Positions 45,497 to 56,639 of a stretch of DNA of 64,000 bases are shown in pieces. Below the pieces are notes generated by a model. That model worked only from the letters and a program-made list of their open reading frames with translations. It searched no databases and was not told the DNA's origin. The stretch spans positions 16,942,931-17,006,930 of the forward strand of contig CAIIXF020000003.1 of NCBI GenBank assembly GCA_903813345.2. The letters run 5' to 3'. This DNA is from Owenia fusiformis. Taxonomy: Eukaryota > Annelida > Polychaeta > Sabellida > Oweniidae. The translations under genes and the position numbers were made by a program. How positions within the stretch are numbered: the stretch's first letter is position 1; the number at the start of each line of letters is the position of its first letter.

Positions 45497-47010
45497 CGGG
45501 AAGACTTATACGCAAGTCAATTTAAACGCCTTTCCTTTTACTCGAAGAGTCCGGCGAAAAGGTAAGCGTATATATAATATACTTCATATTATACTAACCT
45601 TATAACTGTATGCCATCAAATGTTAGGATAAATCTGCTTTTAAGACAAAATCATACTTGACGAAAACCAGCATTTCTCTTTCTGAACAAATGCATATAGT
45701 CATTTGATAATAATCACATAAAAAGGAGAACTAATGATCATCGTGTTTCTCTCTTGAACCATTCAATTGACACGTAGTCAAGAATGTAAACATCATAAAA
45801 GAAACGTATATACAAATTTTCGATAACTTTAAGTGAACCCATCCGAGACTATTTTTTCTCTTTTCATCAAATTAACTTTTTGAGTGAAATAAGTTAAATG
45901 TCCAGACCTCGTTTGAACAAAATGGTATCAGAAATTTACGTTTATCATAGTACTAATAAACAAAAAAAACTTGGTCGGTTAGACGATGTATTTTTGAAAA
46001 GATATTTACCAAAAATATGAAAGGATTTTCGGGATTTATTAAACAGTTGCGTTAATTCTTTACATCGCCCTATGAGAATAAAAATGTCCCAACTCACATT
46101 TTTGTGAAACTGAGAAATCAATTTTTGAAAGTTTAGGCATCTGTAACTTCAATACTTTCTATCTGTCATTTGTGAAATTTTTACATTCTTTTTTATCAAA
46201 AATGTGTGTATATACACTAAAGAATTGATGAATTTCAAGATCTTCTATGCCAATTTTTAAGCATATCAAAATGGAGATAGGACAATTCAATTCCGAGTTT
46301 TTCATAACATCGAAAGATTAAAGCTGACGTCCATTTTGCTATGTATTTCAATGGACACAAATTTCTCTATTCTAGGACAATTTGACACTGAAAAGCAGCC
46401 TATTGAGAGGAGATAAAGGTAAGGGAATACTACAGTAAGAAAGAGGATGATTTAAATAGTGGAAATCTGTGAAAATCCTTTCAAAAATGGCACTTGGGAC
46501 ATTATTATTCTCAACCGACGACATGTTAAATTCGTATGGTAACGTTTTGATCAAGGTAACACATACGATTAATAAACCGGTTAACATATTCTAGATTGTT
46601 GCCTTACCAGAAGAGAATCTAGACAAATCATAATTACGGTCAAATAGCACGTTAATAATGATAAAATCCTCCAGTTAACTTGACTATTAATAACTGAATT
46701 ACATGTATTCGATTTATACTCTCAGAATCAGCATTGAATGTAACTACTAGGCCTTTCCATCATGCTAACTCATGACATCACATTTCTTCTCAGCCCTGAT
46801 TGAGATGTTTCAGGTGAAGCAGAAAGATGCTATGAGTATCAGAATGGGCCTAGTCAAACATTACTTTTTTCTTTTATACTAATTTTGTGTGAAGTGATAT
46901 TCATCCATTCCCTTTTCCTTGAAAGATATTCATCCATTCCCTTTCCTTGAATATCTTTAGATTGTACTATTATGTCACATCATCTTGCATACTGTACAAC
47001 ATTAAAGGAA
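45497..47010. other. non-coding; contains an exon-like fragment
   Basis: Mostly AT-rich. At 46790-46850 the acceptor-like 'atttcttctcag' precedes LIEMFQVKQKDAMSIRMG (see the fragment at 31228). 'gatattcatccattcccttt' is duplicated in tandem at 46900-46945. Nothing else is recognised. Confidence 0.45.
46800..46851 (+). other. recurrent exon-like fragment (…QKDAMSIRM), longer copy
   Basis: Directly after 'ttcttctcag' the sequence reads LIEMFQVKQKDAMSIRMG. It shares the acceptor and ten residues with 31228-31272. This copy has 18 extra bases (IEMFQ region). The parent gene is unknown. Confidence 0.35.
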
Positions 47011-47160
47011 TAAAGACCGAGATTTTATGATTTATGGCGTGATATATGACCGAAAAATGTATTCTGTTCATTGTTAAAAGATCGAAATTGCGTAGCGTTG
47101 GAGGCCAGAATAAAAATTGAGGTCATATATTTGACATAAATCATAAAATCGAGGTCTTTG
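47011..47160. repeat. 150-bp hairpin repeat
   Basis: 'aaagaccgagattttatgat' plus 'ttat' and 'atatgacc' pair with 'ggtcatatat' and 'ataaatcataaaatcgaggt' plus 'ctttg'. The loop is about 60 bp. Confidence 0.75.
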
Positions 47161-48480
47161 TTACGATTCTAATATGATAAACAGACAAGAAAAACATATA
47201 TTTGCATTTATGATTTTTAGTGGTCATACATATTCCAATATAGACCAGCAAGTCAATTGTTCTAGTTATTGTGACGTCACATATCATATTAGAATTAAGA
47301 AATATAGACCGAAGAGCAGGGCTACTAGTTTCGAATACACCCCGCAGGTCTCGGCACAAACGTTTTCTGTACCCCGAACGACCTCTACGAGGTGACATTG
47401 AAAGAGCGATCAAATGATATTCTGAAAAAATCACAGGATGTCATTATTTTTCTTCAATTAGTGTACTAAATGTATAATATCATTGAGAATTCAATATCAC
47501 AAAAATCAACAAGCGGAGTATATCGTCACAATATCCTTCGCATATTGGTTTTCCGGAGTATATCGTGGCGATATCCTCTGGTTATTCATTTGCCAATATA
47601 TATCAAATTTGTTTAATTTTTTAATGTTATTATACATTTAATACACTAAAAGGTAGGATGATTAATCGTACTATATTATCTCAATTTTATTGTACGTGTA
47701 CGTTTAAGCAAAAAGTGGAATTTTGATTTTAATAGGAGCCAGGACTCGTATATAAAACTTCAAGTACACTTCATAAAATCAAACAAAAATCACATTTCTC
47801 TTCATATTGAAACACGTTTTCAATATCAATATTATGAGGTTTTGAATATTTTCATCATGACTGCACCATATCAGTTATATCAATGAAGTGCAAGAAAAAC
47901 ACTGTGTGTATGAATGCAAACACGCTCAATAAAAATATGTTTAAACACACTTTTAAGTGACCATTTTTGACATTTGATGGCTCCTGCAAACTCTAAAAAA
48001 CAAATCAACAATCGTCCCTCTAAAATATAACAGACTTAGAACTACACTTGAATCTTAGTTCAGGCTTTATAGATGCAAATGTGAGATCAAATGATCTTAT
48101 ATGTCTAAATATTCCATAAGGATGCGTTGAACAATTAAAACATCTAGATTGTATCAAAACATGTACTGTACTTGTGTAACAGTAGATTTCACCGCACGAT
48201 CCAGCAAAAATCGCACTCTCGAGCTGTAATCACACACAGGTATAGGTCATAAAACTGCATCTAAATCACAATTTACAATAATTATCCGATCTGTTTATGG
48301 TATCATTAAAGAGGCCCCATGCCATAGGATAGCACAATCAAGACCCCTCTGGACTTTTTTGCATATTGAGTTTCACTACATTACCAAAGAAGAAGTCCCA
48401 AACCCCCCTCTTTCAGTGTTAATTTTGCGATTGTGCTGGTCGATCTAATTATTTTCGAAGAAATTAATTCAATCTGAAGT
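47161..48480. other. non-coding, nothing recognised
   Basis: AT-rich; 'ggagtatatcgt' is repeated at 47515 and 47556. No coding signal or element boundary. Confidence 0.4.
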
Positions 48481-48660
48481 TTGAATATACCGGGAAAGTC
48501 CTCCTGTTATCTGATTGGTCGTTGAATTTGTTAATCATAAACCTGATTGGCTGCCTGGTTCAAGGCGCTTATGGGCGCTCGTGTGACTCAATTGGGATTC
48601 CCCTCGCTAGCCGAGGAATCGATTTTGTTTAATTCTGGAGTTTGGTTGTTCTGTTGATTA
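48481..48660. promoter_or_regulatory. possible promoter-like region with two ATTGG boxes
   Basis: A GC-richer patch carries 'tctgattggtcg' (about 48518) and 'cctgattggctg' (about 48544). These are two inverted CCAAT boxes of the NF-Y type about 28 bp apart, followed by 'caaggcgcttatgggcgctc'. It lies 3.5 kb upstream of paralogue B on the same strand. There is no TATA box and no demonstrated transcript, so this is only a candidate. Confidence 0.25.
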
Positions 48661-48809
48661 TTTCCGATATTTCGGCAATAATATACCCAAAAGTTATTCT
48701 CAAGATATATCCATGGTATGTGAGATATTATATGAGCAATAACAATAAGACATCATTGATTGCCTGGGGGAGAAACCTATGGCATGATGCATGCATCAGC
48801 TTATCTCAA

Positions 48810-49831
48810 GTTTCTTCATAACCCCCCCCCCCCCCTAACACACCAAACTAGTTCTTACCCGTTCTTGCCTAAAACGGGCTCAATCTGCCTGTGGTCGGGA
48901 AATATGTCCAAAATAATTAGCTACTTCGTTCATAAACAGTCTTCAATACGTCCATCTCATTCGCAGTTCGTTCAGGTCGCACCACGTCGGTGGGCAACGT
49001 CGTATAACGCGTCCCTTACCCTACTATGACACCATACTAGTTCTCACTACGTTCTCGAAAACGGGCTTAAACTGGGCACGAACGGATTTGACGTACTAGA
49101 AGTTAGAACCCACTAAGAACCGTTTGGGATTTGTTTACAAACTTCATGAAACTACTAGAACGAGTAGGTCCTCCAGCACTTAGAGCATGCTCAAAATTTT
49201 CTGGTGATCGTCAAAACGTTGCCGAATCGGTTTTAAACTGTGTGCGAACTGAATGAACGTTGCTACAACGTTCTACGGTCTGTTTACGAACTTCATGGAC
49301 TTTCCCGGACGGGGTATGTGATTTAGAATTTTGAATCGATTCAAAATTCGATGGCGACCATACCGTTCTGTAATCAGGTCATTCCGTTCGAACACAGTTT
49401 AAAACCAGTTTTGAAGAACGCAGTGGCAACTTGCTTGGTGTGATAGCTACTATATTTTTGCTAACTCGTTGATAAATACGTTCTTAATCAGTTTTAACCC
49501 GTTTGCAATTACTTCTTCTTTCTCAATACGTCCTCAGACAGTTCAACTCGTTGTAAAAACGTCCCTGGTAGGATTGAAGTACGACGGTTCCGTTCGTAGT
49601 ACGTCCAGCTCGTCGTTAGTAGGTTGTCACTCGGTCTAATTGTAGAACGTAACGACGGAAGAGAACATTTTGAGCATGTTTTCAGTTATAGAGGACCTAC
49701 CCGTTCGAGTACGTTTGATGAAGTTTGTAAATAGACCCCAAACGGTTCTAAATACGTCCAGTCCGTCCGTACACAGTTGAAACCCGTTTTCGAGAATGTA
49801 GCGAGAACTAGTTTGGTGTGATAGTAGGGTA
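48810..49831. mobile_element. foldback element with CCCTACTATGACACCA ends
   Basis: The main palindrome runs from 'taccctactatgacaccata' at 49018 to 'tggtgtgatagtagggta' ending at 49831. Arms of about 180 bp contain 'acgttctcgaaaacggg' and 'cttcatgaaac'. A related end ('aacacaccaaactagttctt') lies just outside at about 48838, and 'ggtgtgatagctacta' at about 49437, so ends of the family occur in several nested positions. No transposase. Confidence 0.75.
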
Positions 49832-52116
49832 AACTAGCACACAGTTGAGAATAATCATAAAAATACCTGTTGTGGCTGTACCTGTTTTCGTCAAAATCTG
49901 TTTTGTAATTACTTTCCCCGTATACCAGGTATACTACATGTGATTAAAAAGATGCTATGAATGCTGAAGATAATATTATTGGTTTTGTTCATGTAGTTTC
50001 CCTACCCATTTGAAAATGAACACAACTTGAGTAGAATCACCACATCATATTTGTAACATTTCCGCAGCTTGTTGTTACGTGTACATGTGATTTTTTTCTA
50101 TTTATTGTGTTTATGTGTGTTTTTGTAATTCTTTTTAATTTTAATTGACTCATATCCTTTGAAAGAGCCCACGGATCACCAAATAGCATCTTAGAAATGT
50201 AATATTTTTAGAGGAAGTGGGTAACATCTCACACCCCCCCCCCCTCCAAAAAATTCTGAATTTATTCTATTTATTGTCTCAGACACTTTGAAATAGCTCA
50301 GACATCATCAAATAGGAAGTTGAAACAGTCAATTCTTTTTTTGGGAGGGAACAACCCCTTGCTCCCCCTAAGTCCCCTTCCCAAAGAAAAGATGTTTATT
50401 TTTTCTAAGTTTTATTCATTGTGTCCAGAAATCACCAACTTAATGTACGTAGTATCCCCAAACGGAAAACGATTGAAAAAATCAGAATTTCTTCGCTAAC
50501 TTTTGTTACAAAATTGCTTCGTGAGACTCAACCCAGCAGTGTAACAGGTACCTTTAACTATTAAAAATTTCCAGAGAGACATTCATCTTTCACTGCCCCA
50601 CGCTCCGCCAAAAGAAAACGATTAAAAAATCTTATTCAAAATCTGATTCAAAACTTGAACATGTCAATAAATCACCAAATGTTATTTAATTGAACATGGA
50701 TAAGTTCCTGGGTAAAGGTTCATGCTAGGGGCCCTTCTAGCATACCCTCTCCGTATTCCAATGATGTTTCTCCAAATTGCTCAAAAAAGAAAGGTACTAT
50801 TGAGCTCAATATAGATGTTAGTTTACCTTGGCCTATGCTCATACAAATTATAAAACCAATTCAAGTATTACAAAATAGATTGAGTTACTTGGGCTTTACA
50901 TTAGAAGACCAATGGGCGTCATTACCCATCATGCCAATTTGCAATTGAAATCGATTTGTACCATTACACTGACGTTGCCTCATTTCGTTGATTTTTTCAG
51001 GTTTATCTAATGCGTAACGCATGTGAACGCCGATGTAACGCAAAATGTATTTCATACATTTCTTGTAAAAATGAAAATCAGGATTGTTTGAAAAAGTCAG
51101 GGTTATTTTTCTTGAAAATTGGGAAAAAATCGAGACTTCTAGAAAAAAAGTTAATGATAATTTTCGTTATCTTGAAAACTTATAATTGAAAAACAATCAT
51201 TTCGAGTGTCGTTCGTGCCTTTTTCAGTAACGCAATTTTTTATTTATCATGTTTTATTCAATACAATAATATATTAAAAGAATTTCTAAAAGGCGATTTT
51301 GTTTAACATTATATAACGCATTGGATCGAATAATAGGCTTCCAACGAATTTCGTGCAGAAGCACGATTGACATTGTCATTGCATGTGCATGTTAATTTTC
51401 TCTCGGAATACGCGTTTGACCATTTTTCATATAAATGGAAAAATAGATAGCATCTCATTAGTGTTGGTAGGGCGAAAAATGCCAAAAATACATGGTAATG
51501 TATTGGGAAGAGTCACTTAATTTCATGATCTAGCAAGTAATTCCATTTGGATCAACTTATAATACCATTGGATTGGAATGTAACCATATGATCTTGTTGC
51601 TAACATGTGGATTGTGATTTCACATTACAATTTTATTGTATGTGATCCTTATGAACTTTCAACATTGTGTTAATGGGGATTTAGCCCGACATTTTTTAGA
51701 CAAATAGAATTCAAATAAAGGTAAATAACGGTGCAAATCAAAGTTGTTTTGATAGAAAATGACACACAGAATTCAAATATGCCATCAGATAGAAGAAAAT
51801 GTTAGTCTTCAATGGTTATAAATGCAGATCTCCTAAAATCTCACTTTAACGAGATTTCAAAGCTATATGGAAAAAGGACCATTGTGTATAAATCTTGAAA
51901 TTTCCTCCCGACCTGCCCCGTCTCATTGATCAAATTAGTCGATGACATCTCGTGAAAACGTCTGTCTCAATAAGAAATGGACAAGTATTATTTATGAGTC
52001 TCTTCAATGTTTTCAAAACAATATAAGATATTTGTCTTAACGTTAGAAATAGTAACCCAGTTCTACCCAATGGATCCTTAATTACGAAATATTCTCGACT
52101 ATTTATTGAGATTTAA
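49832..52116. other. non-coding upstream of paralogue B; one degenerate repeat copy
   Basis: At 50140-50420 there is a diverged single unit of the C-rich repeat of 23290-25315 ('caccaaatagcatctta', 'cagacatcatcaaatag'). The remainder is AT-rich with no exon that can be tied to the CARD-NHL gene. The segment immediately before that gene does not obviously resemble the segment before paralogue A. Confidence 0.5.
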
Positions 52117-52176
52117 ATGTTGGATAATCAACATTTTTACCACTATTTTTCAGAACCCAAATCCAAAGACAAACCC

Positions 52177-54114
52177 ATGGCTCATTCCCCACTATCCGAA
52201 GCTCACAAGGCGGCTTTGAGATCGTGTCGTGTCAAACTAGAGGAGAGTCTCGACGTGGACTACATATTAGCCAGGTGTCTCCAAGATGACGTTATATCAC
52301 AGCAAATGAAAGAGAACATCGAAGCGAAATCCACACGAAACCAAAAATGCAGCGCGTTTTTAGACATTTTATTAACGCGTGGACAGCAGGCGTTCAATAA
52401 CTTTATCGCCGCCCTATCTGTCAACTATTCTTTTCTGTCAGTACCACTGGAGAGGGAATTGCGTGTTAAGGCGTTATCTATAGCAAAAGCTAGTCTTGTT
52501 CATGCAAACGAAATCATGGTTGATCGAAAAGAGGCTGATGAAGAAGAGGTCGAAATATCCCGCGCTTCTGTAGAAAACATCAAGAAACTTATGATACAAC
52601 TGAGAAAAACACTTGGAATGCCAACGTCAACTGTATCGGGAAAGGGTAAAATTATGAGATCCTCGTCTATGAATAAACTGTCTGATGCCCACAAAGCAGC
52701 TTTAAGATCCAGTCGCATTGATATCGAGGAAAGCCTGGAAGTGCAGGATATTTTACCTAGATGCATTCAAGATGGTATGATAACCCAAAGAATGAAAGCA
52801 ACAGTTTTAGCTCATCCGACCAGACACGAGAGATGTAGTGCATTTTTGGATATTCTAGAAACACGGGGAAAGAAAGCATTTGACATCTTCGTATCAGCTC
52901 TTCATGACGACTACCATTTCTTGAAGCTTCCCCTAAAGAGAGAGCTACGCATACAGGCACTGGCCATTGCCACTGATGATCTTACAAACGCCATCAGTAT
53001 TTTCGTTGGTGAAGTCCCTTCTAATGAGAAACAATCAACCAAAGAGGCATTGGAGAGCATAGAAACTCTTATATCTCAGCTTAAAGAAACACTTTGGATC
53101 AAAGAGGAGTTTGTTGATTCTACAACATCTGCTTCATCAGAACCTCCTGATAATGTTACAGCACAAATGCCACCTAGTAGTGATTCTCCCTCAGTCTTAC
53201 AGAACCCTCCTACAGCAGGACCGTCGTTAGTTGTTAAATCTCAACTCGAAATGCAACAACCTTCTACTAGTCATGAATCAACTCCTTCAACCAGTCTGGT
53301 AAAACAACTAAAAACACTGAAACTGTCGTCTGGTCATCTTAGTCTTACATTAGCTCGTAAGATCGAACTATCCTATTCCTGTTTCGGTCTTTGTAGTAGT
53401 CCTATGGGAGACATCATTACATCAATAGATGAGCATGGTATATTTGTGTACAACAAGGATTATACGTTCAAGTTAAAGTTTGCATTAGAACGTCAAAATG
53501 ATGTAGTCTGTCTCCCCACTGACGAGATAGTGATCAGTTCATGGAGGAATAACTATGTGAAGGTGTTTGACATGGAGGGAAATTACAAGCGACAGATATG
53601 TAAAGATGTTAATCGACCACATGGACTCGCATTCCACCCACAATTAGGTGTTGTAGTTATTGGTTATAACCCATTGTGTCTCAACATATGCTCTATCAGT
53701 GGTCAGGTACTCAGAACCATCACAAATGCATCATTCAATAATCTGTATAGAGTTGCCATCAATCCATACAATAAAACATTGTTGGTGACTGACTACAACA
53801 CCAACACTCTTCACTGTCTGGACTGGGAGGGAAATGAAGTATTTGCATACAAAGGTGATGGTGATGATGGACTTGATAAACCAGAGGGTATTTGTTGCAC
53901 TGAGAAACATTTACTATTAGTGGACTCTGAAAACCACAGGGTGTTGATATTATCTCATGATGGAGACCTGCTGAAGGTTCTTCTCACTAAGGAGGATGGT
54001 CTGTTGTTCCCTAGTGAGGTGATGGTAGATAGTAGTGGGAACATAGTAGTGGGAGAGAGTCACACTGCTAAAACCAGGAAGAATCTTTTGTATGTGTACA
54101 AAATAGATGACTAG
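52177..54114 (+). CDS. CARD-CARD-linker-NHL beta-propeller protein, paralogue B
   Basis: The product has 645 residues from ATG 52177. This start matches paralogue A (MAHSPLSEAHKAALRSCR against MSHSPLSTAHKDALRSCR) and follows a splice-acceptor-like 'tttttcag' ending at 52153. The first CARD is at about 10-95 and the second at about 172-258 ('FLDILETRGKKAFDIF'), followed by helices and a Ser/Pro linker about 90 residues shorter than in A (about 312-380). The NHL-like propeller (395-645) has the same six blades, for example 'RPHGLAFHPQLGVVVIGYNP' and 'KPEGICCTEKHLLLVDSEN'. Similarity to A is moderate in CARD1 and rises to near identity in the last four blades, apart from regularly spaced changes. 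The gene is convergent with UBA2 about 2.3 kb downstream. Inferred cytosolic signalling sensor or adaptor; no ligand or partner is known from sequence. Confidence 0.9.
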   Translation: MAHSPLSEAHKAALRSCRVKLEESLDVDYILARCLQDDVISQQMKENIEAKSTRNQKCSAFLDILLTRGQQAFNNFIAALSVNYSFLSVPLERELRVKALSIAKASLVHANEIMVDRKEADEEEVEISRASVENIKKLMIQLRKTLGMPTSTVSGKGKIMRSSSMNKLSDAHKAALRSSRIDIEESLEVQDILPRCIQDGMITQRMKATVLAHPTRHERCSAFLDILETRGKKAFDIFVSALHDDYHFLKLPLKRELRIQALAIATDDLTNAISIFVGEVPSNEKQSTKEALESIETLISQLKETLWIKEEFVDSTTSASSEPPDNVTAQMPPSSDSPSVLQNPPTAGPSLVVKSQLEMQQPSTSHESTPSTSLVKQLKTLKLSSGHLSLTLARKIELSYSCFGLCSSPMGDIITSIDEHGIFVYNKDYTFKLKFALERQNDVVCLPTDEIVISSWRNNYVKVFDMEGNYKRQICKDVNRPHGLAFHPQLGVVVIGYNPLCLNICSISGQVLRTITNASFNNLYRVAINPYNKTLLVTDYNTNTLHCLDWEGNEVFAYKGDGDDGLDKPEGICCTEKHLLLVDSENHRVLILSHDGDLLKVLLTKEDGLLFPSEVMVDSSGNIVVGESHTAKTRKNLLYVYKIDD

Positions 54115-56282
54115 TTATATGAATCATAGAAGGTTCATAAATAAGTAAAAGTAACCCTTGGTGAACTATTAAATATATTAGTCATCTATTAAAGTGGTAT
54201 GTGATAGGGTTACTTCCAATCATTAGCTACAATTTCCAACTAAAGCGATATTGAAGTTGATTATAGTTTGTATAATTCCTAGAATTCCTTCAAATACAAA
54301 GGCGAATAATATTTTTACTGTATCAGCATGTTTATCTTAATCGCTTGCTAAAAAGATGCTCGGGTAACTTTGAAATTGGTAGGTAATTAGAGGTTATGTC
54401 ACTATCGTGGCATATATGCCCGAGGTCTCAGTGATATATGGCCCGACCTTGGGAGGGACATTGATCTCTGGTCTATATATGAGTGTGAAAATCTCACAAA
54501 CGTTACCTTTTAAGACAAATAAAATACGTACCTATAAGTACGCTTTTGAATTTTGGAAGTTTATGAGATATAATGTACCGAAAACCTTAGTGTCCTCAGT
54601 ATGTGTGGAATACATTTGTTATGTACGGTCGGTTTTAGATACAGAGTACATGTACACATATCTCCCTTGGGATAAACCCTGTATCCAAAACCTCCCAGTA
54701 CATAACAATTATGTATATAGTCTATACATGTATAGGGCTAATAAATGAGATACATTTTAAAGTAAAGTGGCAATATTTTTTGCAAAATGAACATCTCTGT
54801 AAAAAATCCATTTAAATCCATTTTCTATGACAACTGGAATAGGAAAGTAATGTTACAGTAAAACATGAGCTTGCAAAGGACATTTGTCAACAAAAATCCA
54901 CTATCGCCTGTATTTGTAAAAATTATATATAGACTAGAGACGTTATCAATTATTAGACATACAACAGTAACACTGTTGTACATGAAACCATGTACTGAAC
55001 ATATGCCATTATGATTAAATCCGTGTAAAATCAGCATTGGCACCACTGTTTTTGGTTATTCCATGCATAAGACTGATATCAGCATCAAGCTGGGTATTCC
55101 AACATACAAAGATTTAGAGGCGTCTATGACGTCATAATCGGATCTGACCAACCTCGAGATATCTTGGGGTGCTGTCCAGTAACTGTCACATAATCTGTAC
55201 CAATTATCTTACCAAATATTCCTGGGGTCACTAGGGGAACCTGGTAGGGTGCAATTGCAATATTTTGTCATTGGCTTCGCAAAAGGCATATAACTTAGCA
55301 CATAGGATGTTGATACAGTCTATTTTATGCTAATGTGAAAACATGCAATTTTGCTTAATTTTCCATCAAAATTGCCAGTCCCCAGCAGAAAACCTCCAAA
55401 AATAGATTTGGCAAGCAATGATTTAAGGGATATCACCTTGATTTTTACTTTTTAAAAGGAGCTTTAACCCTTTATGTATATTCATCACAAACTCAAATTT
55501 CACAATAATTTTAGGTTTAATCAGGGAGATATCTTCACTCCAATATAATTTCTCTTGATATCATGTATATGCTCTACTTGATAAAAATGATATCATTCAA
55601 AATCATACGATATCAGTATCATAATATATGACCAATATTAACAAAGATCAATTTTTGTCAAAACACATACTTTAGAAAGTGATATAAAATATATATTTAT
55701 TCTGTATTTCTCTCAGTCTGTGTTTATTATGAGTGCAACATTTATCATGATTAGTACAATTAGTACACTGTTTCTTCAAATACCAAATCAATCTTATTGA
55801 ACAGAATAAACATGTCATTTTGTTAATGTCATCAGAAACGATTTTGCAGTGTGAGTACAAACATGGTCCTGGTACAGTTAAACCTGTGAGAGATAACACC
55901 TGTCTTCAGTGAATGCACTTCACACAATAGAAACTGATTGAACAGAATAAACAGAATTATAAATTTTATCAGAAACGTTTTAAGTTGCACTGAAAGTACT
56001 AATAATTTAATATGGTCCTGGTACAGTAAAACATGTGAGAGTTTAACAATTGTCTACAGTGAATGTAATTTTTTAATTTTTTGTAGGTTTTACTGTATTT
56101 ATTCAATGACAAATATTTCTCCCATTGTCTCTTCTGCTAAATGCTCCATACTAATCATTTTCAACTATTTTTTCAATACACAAAACTACTTCCAGGTAAA
56201 AACGATTCAAGTTTGTAATGAAGAAACCAGTTGTTGATGTCATTAAAATGTTGATTTCTGGGGCATGTTATCAAGCCATTTC
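54115..56282. other. duplicated 3' flank (copy B of the segmental duplication)
   Basis: Collinear with 29759-32430. A possible AATAAA for the CARD-NHL transcript is at about 54740. Copy-specific sequence at about 55100-55425 has no counterpart in copy A. One shortened hairpin repeat is present (54618). No gene is seen. Confidence 0.8.
54618..54706. repeat. hairpin repeat, shortened copy 4
   Basis: Begins 'gttatgtacggtcggtttta' and ends 'tccaaaacctcccagtacat' plus 'aac', but about 40-50 bp of the apex are missing compared with the other copies. It corresponds in position to one of the two copies in the duplicated flank A. Confidence 0.75.
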
Positions 56283-56288
56283 TTTATT
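56283..56288 (-). terminator. UBA2 polyadenylation signal
   Basis: AATAAA on the - strand about 170 bp after the UBA2 stop codon. It is conserved in position in the duplicated relic at 32432. Confidence 0.65.
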
Positions 56289-56454
56289 TTAGTGAAAGAC
56301 GAAAAGGCACAAGGATAGATTTAGCATAAAAAGAATACAATACAATGGAATCGTCTGATATTTAGATAATTTAAGGCAGTTTTCCATCTGGATTCAGCCC
56401 AATTCCTTTTTGGCAATTCACTATTACTTAGAGTTTCTCGAATAATCATTTAGC

Positions 56455-56639
56455 CTATATGATCATTATTTCTTCTATATCAGAGTTGTTTTTATTTTCC
56501 TCTGATGCATTGTCTGTTTTTGCTTTCTTCAATTTTGGACTGTCTTCATTGCTGTCTGCTTTACGTTTTCTATCAATAGATGGGGCTGGTGTGCTGTCGT
56601 CATCTTCAAGGACCATGAGATCATCTTCCTCGTCTTGTA
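56455..56639 (-). CDS. UBA2: UBA2 last coding exon
   Basis: Starts after 'gtttcag' and reads VQDEEDDLMVLEDDDSTPA, then RKRKADSNEDSPKLKKAKTD, ending SDIEEIMII and a stop. LMVL followed by acidic residues looks like the SUMO-interacting motif of the human tail. The Lys/Arg stretch is the nuclear localisation signal. This exon is the part duplicated at 32602. Confidence 0.93.
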
